This document shows, piece by piece, positions 34,573-45,100 of a stretch of 64,000 nt of DNA (position 1 is the stretch's first letter; the number at the start of each line of letters is the position of its first letter). A model generated the notes under the pieces. That model was not told where the DNA came from, ran no database searches, and saw only the letters and a list, made by a program, of their open reading frames with translations. Both the position numbers and the translations under genes were made by a program. The DNA is from Onchocerca volvulus (lineage: Eukaryota > Nematoda > Chromadorea > Rhabditida > Onchocercidae): NCBI GenBank assembly GCA_000499405.2, contig HG738136.1, positions 2,582,646 through 2,646,645 on the forward strand. The letters are read 5' to 3'.

Positions 34573-37500
34573 TCATGGACAGAAAAGGCAGCGGATAAAA
34601 TTAACCACCATACTGGCAATAAACAAAATAACCGTTAATACCAATACTGCAATGACCCATTCCTAAAAAAAAAATCGAAAAATCATTTTAATTTTCTGTT
34701 CCAATTTATTTCAAATTCAAAATATAATAAATCATAAAAGTGATCAATGTTTGCATATCCCATAAATTCAAAGCTATTCTAAGTTTCATATTGATCTATC
34801 TAATCCTTTTTTTCCATTTTATTTTAAATTCATAGAAAATTATTCAAACTTAAATTTATTTTTTATCGATTTATCGATTTGTATCTGATTATAGAAGATT
34901 GTCATATTTAAACACTAAATTTCTATATATGATAGATGACCAAATGAATTAATACGTTGCTACTTTTTTTTTTCTTTTATTAATTTAATTTCTGACATTT
35001 TATGCTAATTATTACGAAATTTTTTTTCTTTTAAATATTGAGTGAATATATTGTATTTATTATTGTAAGATAGTAAAAATTGAGTTAAATCGAAATAATT
35101 TCGCAAAAAATTCTAATAATTCGCAAATTCATTGAAATATTACTTGAAAAATTACGTTATGCTTTATTAAAAATTTTTGACATTAATGATATCATTTGTA
35201 ACAAAATGACTTTTTTTTTTCAACAGTGGCATTCATTAATTTAATTTTTCAATTGAAAGAAATGAGAAATCGAATGAGGAAGGGGGAAGTGGACATAATG
35301 AATTTCTTTTTTCTTTTACTGATACGATGTTTTAACTTCAATAATGAAAGTAATTCTTGAAATTTAAAATGAATCATTTTGCAAGAATGCCATCGTCATC
35401 ATCATTATTCTTTAATAGGATGAGAAAATGACTTCATTAAAATTCCACAATGCTTGTTTTATTTTAATTCTTTGATTTAATAATAAAAAAAAGAAAAAAA
35501 AAAAAAGGAAAAAGAAGAAAAAAATGAATTAAAATATTACAGTACTTATTTTAAACGCTCGTAAATGCCTTGTGTTTACATTTTAGTATATTAAAAACTT
35601 TCTATTTTAATATCCATAACGAAAGATATAAAATATTTCATAAAGAACTATCACAATGATAAATCATCGGAATGAATTTACTTTATCCTAATAATTAAAC
35701 AGTATAATTTTCAAAATTAAATATAATTTTGAATTCAAAAAAGATTTTTATTTTCATATCTTCCGTTATTTTTGACAATTAATCCATTCCCGATCTTGCT
35801 AAATGTCATAGAAATTATTCGTATATGGGTGAAAAACTGTTTCCTGAATTTTTCAACTTGATTTTTTGGATTTTCACATAAATAGTTTGATGACAAGTTA
35901 TCATTAGAAGTGATCAAGATGAAATACGATTGCTTCATTTAAAATTTAGTAAAAACGATGTGTTCTCTCTCACATTAAATTCCATTCTTTGTTTTAATTT
36001 TTCCTAAATAGTTTGATTAATTCTAACTGTCTTCACTAAAAAGACCTTGTATTCGAATGATCGGAAATTCGAATGATCGGAAAAATATTAAAAACCTGTT
36101 TGTAAAAGAATGTTTTAATGCATGGATTAAAGAGATAAACGAAATTTCTGGAAAAAAAAAATTGATAAAATGATCTAAATTTGTACAATTACTGGTAATT
36201 ACTACGGTTTTATCACCTTTTTTTTTTTTTTTTTTGATTGAAATGAAAAGAAAAAATGAAAAAATTTTCAGTTTTTCTTTTGTTTTTGAAAAAATTTCAA
36301 TATTTTTTTAAAATAATTTAAAATTTAAATTAATCCATCTATTTCGGATTACAACATTATCGTATATTTGGATGATAAGGAAGGATTTTTCAGGATATCT
36401 TTTATCAAATATATGATAAAATTTGCATCTTTATTTTTGCTAATTAAGAATTAAGCATACCTGAAGCCTAAAACAACAAGAAGTATTCAGATCACCGCAA
36501 CAACGAAAATAGTACAGTATTGTTTCCTCCGGACATTGCTCACCAACGACAATTATTGGACATGCCAATGAACTTTTCCTAGGAAAATCATCGGAATTAA
36601 TTTAAAATGATAATAATTATTAATAAATATAATTAATAAGTATAAAATCATTTATACATAACTAACAAATTCCTAAATCTTGCTGTGAACTAGAAAAAAA
36701 AATCATGTAATTTTAAAAAATTTAAGATAAAATATAAAATATGTAAAACAAAAAAACTAATAGATATGAATAAACTGATGCAAAGAAAAAAAAAGATATT
36801 TAAAAATATTTAAAAAAGAAGGAAATGAAAAAATGGAATAGGATTGAATTTTAAAACCATTTCAGTTCTATATATTAATTGTACTTTCAATTATCTCTCA
36901 TTATTCATACTTTGATAAAAAAAAAAAAGTCAAATAAATAATTTAACAATAAAAAATATACAAAAATTGGTAATGTTTAGATAAATAATTGAAAATTTAA
37001 TTTTAAATTTAGAAATTATTTTTTAGTACCTAATGAAGCGTTCGAACAAATCGACTATTCTATAAGGCATTACTATTGTTTTACTACACTTTTTTTTTTT
37101 TTTTTCAGCAAATTATTTCTTGACTAAACTAATACAAAATTTTCCCTTTATATTTCATCGCAAAAATGACAAATTTGATGAAAAAAGTCATAAATATTTT
37201 TTCGGCCAACGATTAACGCAATGATGAAAAGGGTTAAAAAAAAAGTAATAAGATAGAAATGAGTAAAAAAGAAAGAAATGAATGTTTCATTTCTTTCTTG
37301 TTCTATTCGGGTAATGATTATTGATGATTTCGAGTTGAACAAAAAAAATTTTTTTTTCCCTATTTCGGAACTAATTTTTCAAAAGAAAAAAAAACGTTTT
37401 TTTTCCAGAAGAAAATAAAAAATCTATACTAATGACATATTCATCGATCTTTCTAAATTTTAATCGAAATTATGTTTTTTTTTCAGATGAATTTTAATAC

Positions 37501-37903
37501 AGTATGTACATTAGCAAATCTAGTAATATTGAGATGTCGTAATATGCGTAATCTAGAAGATTTCAAGAAAGATAATAAAGACACCTTAGTATTGATTAGT
37601 GAAATTGAGAAATTTCAAGCAATTTCAGCTTGACAAAAAAAAAAATCCATTCACCAGATGGGTTGTAATTTTGAAATAATCATATAATTTGTTTGAAATT
37701 AGCTCAAAATGTTGGAATTAAAATCGAAAATTTCTATGTTTGATTTTAAAAATCGAATAATATCTATTAAAATTGTTGAATGAAAATTCTACTTACTTCA
37801 ATTCGAATATTTTGATACTTTTACTTTCATCGGAATCATCGCTATATGTAGTAACTGCAGTTATTACACTTGCTAAACATAACAAATATACGCAATGAAT
37901 CAT
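34573..37903 (-). CDS. Small six-cysteine single-pass membrane protein, Shisa-like
   Basis: Three exons join in frame: 37903-37797, 36578-36461 and 34662-34573, giving 104 residues. Residues 1-16 (MIHCVYLLCLASVITA) look like a signal peptide. A short acidic, serine-rich linker follows, then six cysteines (about 42, 51, 62, 63, 70, 71) in the pattern C-x8-C-x10-CC-x6-CC (ACPIIVVGEQC, RCCGDLNTSCC). A membrane span follows directly (EWVIAVLVLTVILFIASMVV), with a short tail containing two more cysteines (RCLFCP). This order is that of the Shisa-like single-span six-cysteine proteins; membership is inferred from architecture only. TTTCAG lies 2 nt before the ATG, a probable trans-splice acceptor. 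All introns are GT-AG; intron 2 is about 1.8 kb. Confidence 0.8.
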
Positions 37904-38447
37904 AACTGAAAATCTAAAATTTTAAATTTATTAGATAAAATTATATTCTTTAAAAATTTAAAATATTCGTAACATCGGGAAAAAAATTTCGAACTAACTG
38001 ATAAGTTGATAACAATTTAAAAATTTGTAACATCGAAAAGAAAGTTTTGTAAAATTACACCTGATAATTTACACCAATAACAAATATTGCTGATTTCATT
38101 TTATATTTAACTATTCAAATTCAATTTCTATATTGCAATTACCGTAATTATTCTGGATATAAGTTCCGATCAAAGTTCATCTATGCAATGATTTGCATCT
38201 GATAAACGTGAATTACATTTTTGATATTAATCAGTACTAAAATTTGACAGCAAAACAGATGAAATTAAATAATATTTTTGAAATAATGACAAAGTATGTC
38301 TAATCAAACTTTGACTGTGATTATTTGTTATAAAAAAAGTTTTTATTTCCATATACGATAACGATTGCTTGGATAATTTAATGAATGATTATTTCTCTTT
38401 TAAAATTTATCAATAAATGATTACAGTTTTCAAATTATAAATAATCT

Positions 38448-38499
38448 GAAACTATATCAGAGATTTCTCGGGACAAAAAAAAATCTCTGATATAGTTTC
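38448..38499. repeat. Short perfect hairpin
   Basis: GAAACTATATCAGAGATTT (38448-38466) and its exact reverse complement (38481-38499) are separated by a 14-nt loop (CTCGGGACAAAAAA). It lies about 550 bp upstream of the Shisa-like start. It could be a transcription terminator-like or RNA hairpin; no gene is attached to it. Confidence 0.85.
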
Positions 38500-39492
38500 A
38501 AATTCATAAGCTAAAGAAATTAAACATTTTTTAATCTTTTCAAAATTTTACAAAGATTTTTGAAAAAAGCAGTAAAAAATATAGCCAATTAATTCTTGAA
38601 AAGAAAAAAAAAACACTACAAAGAACCTGTAAAAAATTATATCGCTAAAAGCTGAAAAAAAAAAAAAAAGAAGAATTTCAAATGAAAATTCACGATACGA
38701 TTGTTACATCCATTAATTTTTCACCAAAAAAAAAGAGTAAAAAACGCAACTAAGTTTCCGAAATAAAAATTTAAAGAAAAAATGCATATGCTCTTCAAAT
38801 AATATTGACATCAAATTTGACAATTAAAAGTTTTTACTAACTTATGATATTACCGGAAAATTTTTTTTGAATATGAGAAAAAAATAAGTCATCTTCAAAA
38901 GTGTTTAAATGAAAAAAAAAAAAAAAAGAGAAAAAAAGAGAAAAAACAGAAATGATTCATAAGTATCACGGAATTAAAAAATAACTTAGAAAATTTAAAC
39001 ATTAAATGTTTTATGTGAGCATACGTGAAAAGAAAACTTATATCGAATAATCTTCATTCATTATTTACATCATTGAAGGAATGAAAAGCATAGAGCAAAT
39101 TAAAATTTATAAATATTCATCCATTCAGAGTATTTAAAACTTAATAGAAATCGATCAATAATTAATATCCTTCATTATTGGCTGTTGAGATTCTAAGAAT
39201 TTTGTGACAAATAAACATTTCATGTATTCGAAAAGTAGGTAAAACATAATGAAAGAATAATATAATGTCATTGAAGGAATGTTTTAAAAAGTAATTTCTC
39301 ATAAAATTGAAAACATTTGTACAGCAACTATTCATAGATCCGATTGGCGATAATTTTTCTGTCAAGGAAATTAATCAACCATCGAGTATTTGAAATATTT
39401 TTTTCTTTTTTTTTTTTTTTAAGATTTCGTATTTTCTAATAGTTAATCTATTAGTGAATGAATTCTTTTTTTCGTTTTTTAAGTAATAGTTT

Positions 39493-39843
39493 TGTCACAG
39501 ATCTTCTATGACCGTGACAATAATTGCAGCTTCTTGGATTCTGTTCTCAATCTTCTTAACCGTGAAATTATTGGGAGTTCTTCTTTCTTGTTCTGTTGTT
39601 CTCGAAATCTCAAACTTGGGTAATTAAACCTTTATTACTAAATATGATAACGCGACAATACACTACAAATACAACACCAACCAACTGACCTCGTGGTAGC
39701 ACATCCTTTGACAATGAACCTATAGTCAGGACCCTCTTCTTATTTATTGAGGGAGGATCCCGCTAGAATTTGATCACAATAAAGCGCCATTTTTAGCGCT
39801 TGAGAGCGCGTCCCTTTTTTGGCGCGCAACCTAGACTACAACA
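39493..39843. mobile_element. Possible solo LTR or LTR remnant
   Basis: A block of about 350 bp with distinctly higher G/C than its surroundings. It begins TGTCACAG and ends CTACAACA, that is, with TGT...ACA termini as in retrotransposon LTRs. On the plus strand an AATAAAG lies at about 39,777, followed by a G/C-rich part containing GCGCCATTTTTAGCGC and TTGGCGCGC. No target-site duplication, second LTR or polymerase frame was found, so a solo LTR is only a suggestion. Confidence 0.35.
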
Positions 39844-41630
39844 AAAGAATAAAGTACAAAGTCATTTGACCTATAAACAAAGAAACATTCACATCCGATA
39901 AATTAACAATCATTTGAAAATCAGGAATCACTTATTTTCTTATACTCCTCGCGATTTCAGCGACAAGTATATCAGTTCAATTTCTCATTCTTTTATTTAA
40001 TTTTTTAAAATTACTTCTTTCATATATATATATATATATATTTATTTTTTTACTTAATTATCAAGTTCTAAATATTTACTTACTCAACTGCTACAGGATT
40101 TAAAATTGTTTTATTGGTTATCAAGTATGGATTAAGGAATTTTACAAAATATTGGCCAAATAAACTTGTTCACAACAATTTAGAAAGTTCTGAACCTAAA
40201 CTTATCCCATAGTCCAGCCCTGCAGAAATATCTTGAAATTCTTTAATAATTGTTCCAAAATCTTATAATTTGTCAGCTAAATCAGGAAATATTTTGAAAA
40301 AAATTTTGATAACTAACGTCTATCAAATAAAAAATAAACAAGACATTTATTCAAATTGTTTTTTGTCAATTTTTAAAATTTTTATTTTCCTCGAACTTAT
40401 TGACAATGATAGATCAAATATAATTTTCCATACTTTATAAAATAATTTTCAAAATTTGAAAAATTGTGCAAAAACTTTCGATACATCCAATTTATTCTTA
40501 TTACATTTCAACATGATTTCAACAAAATTTCGACTGATTTTTTTTTGACAGCAAAAGATTATAGTCATTTTTTATTCGAAATATATTTCAAAAAAAAAGA
40601 AAAAATGTGAAGAATTCAATCATTTGAAATTGTGAAAAAGTTCAGTAAAAATAAATGGCTAACTAATAATTAATATTTTAAACATTTCTACAAATTGCAA
40701 TAACACAAATTGCAATTAATAAAAGAGTCAAAAATTTATTCAAAAATAAATTAAAGGAAGAATTTAAAAACGAATTGAACAGTCCGAAATTTCTCATAAA
40801 GATTAACACTAAAGAAATAAAAAAAAATTTCTCACAAAGATTAAGATTGATAATATATTTTATTTCCTCTAAAACATTTATCACATTCATCTTCGAAAAA
40901 CTCTTCCCATAGCTTATAGTCATTCGCTAAAAATTTTTGCACAAAAAAGTTCAAATCATCAATCTTAATCTTGCCATTTTACTTAGTATTAGCAATAGAT
41001 GTAAAGTGTAACTATTAAATGAGAAACAATACTATCACTTAAATTTCAAAATTTCATTTCAAATTTCAGTATTTGTTTTAAATATTACAAAAAAAAAATG
41101 TTCATTTTAATATTAACATTCGTAATGATAAGTAAAGCGTGAGAAGAGAATTGAAGACTAAATGAAATGAGTTGATTTATAGATATTTTGCTGAAAGATC
41201 AATTAAAAATACAGATAATTCTTTTAGAAATATACGATCAATGAAATTTCGATGCGGTAAAATTTTCTTAAATCCTTCTAATACTAATTGAATAAAATCA
41301 GTAAAATTATATATCAGTTAGCCTAGAACTGATAGAACTTTTTTTCGTTATCAAATAATGCAATATGTAAATTACATACTTTGCTTTATCATATTCTTTC
41401 TACAGAAAAACTATTCGCTAAATTTATTTACAGAATTAAATTTATAAATTTATCAAAATCTTTTCAACAGTAGTAAATTGCGATATTTTCCTTTACAGGT
41501 CTAAATTAGTTGATTTGCAGATGAATTTTCAAATACCGCCAAGTGATATCTAAGAAGATGAACTTGTAGATTATTCGATAAGTTTCAATTTATCAAAAAA
41601 ACTCAGCGAGAAAAACATTTCAACAATAAG

Positions 41631-41810
41631 GATATTTGCTTATATATACTACAGATATGCTTAGATCAATCATTTACATCCTATTATCATGGAAAAATTC
41701 TTCAATAATGATACTAAAAGTACCATATCCTGAGCAAAGATCATCAGAAAAAAAAAATCTGATGTAAATGATTGATCTAAGCATATCTGTAGTATATATA
41801 AGCAAATATC
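41631..41810. repeat. Perfect 50-bp inverted repeat with 80-bp spacer
   Basis: The left arm 41631-41680 (GATATTTGCTTATATATACT ... CATTTACATC) and the right arm 41761-41810 are exact reverse complements over all 50 bases. The 80-bp spacer does not pair. Perfect arms argue for recent origin or active maintenance. It could be a MITE, a hairpin RNA locus, or a recombination product. It lies about 370 bp beyond the provisional stop of the TRPC gene. Confidence 0.95.
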
Positions 41811-41827
41811 TCAGAATGTTCATCTTA

Positions 41828-41926
41828 TCTTTCTCTTTAAAAAAAAGAAAATCAATAATTCCTATCTTTCATTATCCTATCTTTCTCATTTTAAAAAAAA
41901 ATCAATAATTCCTATCTTTCATTATA
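41828..41926. repeat. Imperfect tandem duplication
   Basis: Two neighbouring copies of about 50 bp share TCTTTCTC, an A-run, and ATCAATAATTCCTATCTTTC followed by ATTAT. They directly follow the right arm of the inverted repeat. Confidence 0.85.
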
Positions 41927-42177
41927 GCAACAATAAAAATATCAAAAAATGAATAGTAAAAATAGGAATAATGTAGGGAAGAAGTTGTTGTACATAACGA
42001 TTAAAAAGCATAGACTGAAAATGTTCAACAACGGGAGAGAAGATTAAAAGTGTGGTACTAATATGACTGAGTATTTGATAAAATCGTTCGCAACGACAAG
42101 TTTTCTCTTCCCAACAAAGCGATTGAATTTGCGATTAATAAATTCGACTTTTCTCCTGTTTAATCGATAATTGTTAG

Positions 42178-45100
42178 TCATTTCGATGGTTTGTCGGTTC
42201 GATCAATAAAGGGTGATGGAAGTGCGAGAGAGAAGATGGACTACGTTGTTCTGACCAATGGTCTACTACATCTCTCTGTGTAATGTAATGGATTCGTTGT
42301 CATAGTTGCTGAGAAATGCTTTCTCAAAAAATTTACCAAAGTTGTCACAAATTGTCATTCCATTTCGTACGACCGGAAAGGCGGAAATTTCAACTTGTAA
42401 GAAATAAGAAGCGGAAATTCTCACTCGTAAGAATAAAAGGCGGAAAAATTGAAATAGTATATGATAAAGTTTATTTCGAAATTTAATAGCGAAAAAATGT
42501 TGTTCTCTGGACTATAATTAAATTCAGCTATAACTAAGGAATTTCGGAACGTCCATAAAATCGATTTTTTGGATTAAAATTGATTTTAAATGAGCGATAA
42601 TTATTAAAAGATCTATGTTTTCTATCTATACTAATGGAATTTTAAGTAGTAGTTAGCTTTTTTATCTCTCTCTTTTTTCTTCAAAAATTTTAAAAGACAA
42701 TTAGCAATTAAAAGAAAACATTTTATTTCGAAATTAAATGATTAAAAATTAAATTGTTTAAATCATGAATTTATCAAGTAATCATTTTATGCGACATCGG
42801 TGAAGAATTCATAAATGAAAGAATAGGACGAGTCTGAAAATTAAAAATAGACATGAAAATTATACATGGATTATTCTAAATATGATTAAAAAAAAGAGAA
42901 CAAATGTTTGTTTTCCGAATCAATCAATAAATCAAATTTCAATCGATAAATTTTAAATACTTTGACAAACCTGTTTTTCCCTGTTAATGAATCGATCGGC
43001 ATCATCCTTCATAACCGTTTGATAGTGATATTCTTCAGCGAATCGATAACGTTCGAATAGTAATCTCATTAATTTCTGGAAAATTTTTAGTGATTTAAAA
43101 ATTTGGATATATCCAAAATCTCTCGTCAGAATTTTAAGAAGTTTGATGAATTAATTCTAATTTTCGATAAAAAAATTATAATTTCTACCAAATTTTGCAA
43201 AGAATTGTAGAGTATGGTAGATTTTTTTTTGGATATATCAATGGATAACTAATTATTTTGATTAATATATATTCATATGATTTTCTTTTTTCAGTAAATA
43301 GTAAATTAAGGAATTAGTAGATAAAAATAGCAATCATTAATTAGTCAAAATAGATCACTTTTCTTGAAGTATCATGGAAATTGAAAAAAAAAAAAAAAGG
43401 TTTAGAAATGTCAAATAATTGAAGGCTATCAAACAGGCTTCCGACAGGTTGCCTAAAAAGGATTCCTTTTGTCATGATTACTTAATTAAATTACTTTCCA
43501 CAAAAAATAGTTACAAAGTTCAGAGATTTTATACTGAAACACCAACTGCACTAAATGACTTTTAAAAGTTTGATTTAAATGCATGAAATGCTATCATAGA
43601 AATCATAGAATGATAAGGGAGCGTACATTGATAAGAGAGTGGACATCTATTTTGGCCATTTTCCTTTAGGATATATTCATTTTTTTTTTTTTTAAATATA
43701 AAAATGATATTTTTACAAGAAGGTTCAGCTTACCAAATATAGAAAATCCTGCGCAATGACATCATCTACGGATGGTTTTAATATCTTAACCGGAATCCAT
43801 AGATCCTGTAAGAAGAAATTAAGTATAAGATATTCCGCAGATTCGTAACTACCTGAATATACAGTTATGTTTATCTCAAATTTCGTATTGAGATTGAAAT
43901 TATCGCAATTCCCTTTCTACTTAAGCATTTTCTGATCAGAAATTTTTCATCGAATTAATAATGTTTAACATGATTTACTCCGGAAAGTACTTGTCTAAGC
44001 GATGAGATTATTCTTATTTATATGCGGAAAATGTTGTATAGTAAATCGTAATTACATGAGAACTGGAATATTTCTTAACACTTATTGCAAATATTTTAAA
44101 AAATTTTGACAATTTGTTTGTTAAATTTATTTTCAATCTTTCACTAAATAAATCATGAATTCAATTAATTATAATCATACATACTTACAGGATAAATAAA
44201 TTTGAATTTTTTCGAAAATAATCGATACAATGCACAAGTTGTATTATAAATAAGATTGAACGGTGGTGGAATAGCGGTAAACCATTCGAAATATTCGGCA
44301 TAAATTTGACAACGAGTAAATTTCCATTCTTGATCTTGATTATTCTGCAATTTTAGAAATTCTTCTCATTAATAATTCAGTAATAACAAAAAGTAATGCA
44401 CTTGGTAGTGTGAAATTATAATAATTTTAATGTGAATTTTGAATTTTCAAAATTAAAAATCCAATTTTAAACCTATTGTATAACTATCAACTGAAAATCG
44501 TGTCAGACTTCAGCATGCTATTTGAAATCAAAAAATATTAATAAGAATTTGGAGACAATTGACATATTGTGAAAAATTTATTATCAAGTTGAAATTTTAC
44601 ATCCAAATTGAAATATTTGGACTGACCAAAACTTTATCAGCTCTTCGAACTAGCATGGAAATCATCAGATTCAGCAAGGTGATTACAACGGCAATATGAA
44701 AAGCAGCAATTGTAATTTCTCCAGCATAATTAGTAATTGGATGCTCGGTAGACTCTTGATTAGGTCCAGCATTACCCACAATAACCTTATAATCCCAAGG
44801 AGCAAGATAGCCATAAAATGACCAATATAAATTACGAAATGTTATGGCTATGCTGGAAAACTTAGGTTTTATTAATTTACAAAAAAAAAAAGTAATACGA
44901 TTTTAGGAAAAAATAAAATATTTATGAAATTATTGCGTTTTTACAATACTTATCATCATCCTATAATTGTTAAATATCAACAATCAATTCGATTTCGTTC
45001 AATTTAAACATTGCGATATCCAAATTTAAAACTAAGTTTTGATGGAAAAAAAAAATTAGAATTTAAATATTCTTTTTTTTTGCAATTATTTTTATGATTT

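Larger units (their letters stand above)
37904..42177. other. Intergenic region between Shisa-like and TRPC genes
   Basis: About 4.3 kb with no supported exon. It contains a short hairpin (38448-38499), an LTR-like GC-richer block (39493-39843), an (AT)n run (about 40,022-40,041), a perfect 50-bp inverted repeat (41631-41810) and a tandem repeat (41828-41926). The remainder is AT-rich. Open frames at 39162-39365 and 40678-40923 on the minus strand read mostly hydrophobic or low-complexity sequence and are not called. Confidence 0.5.
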
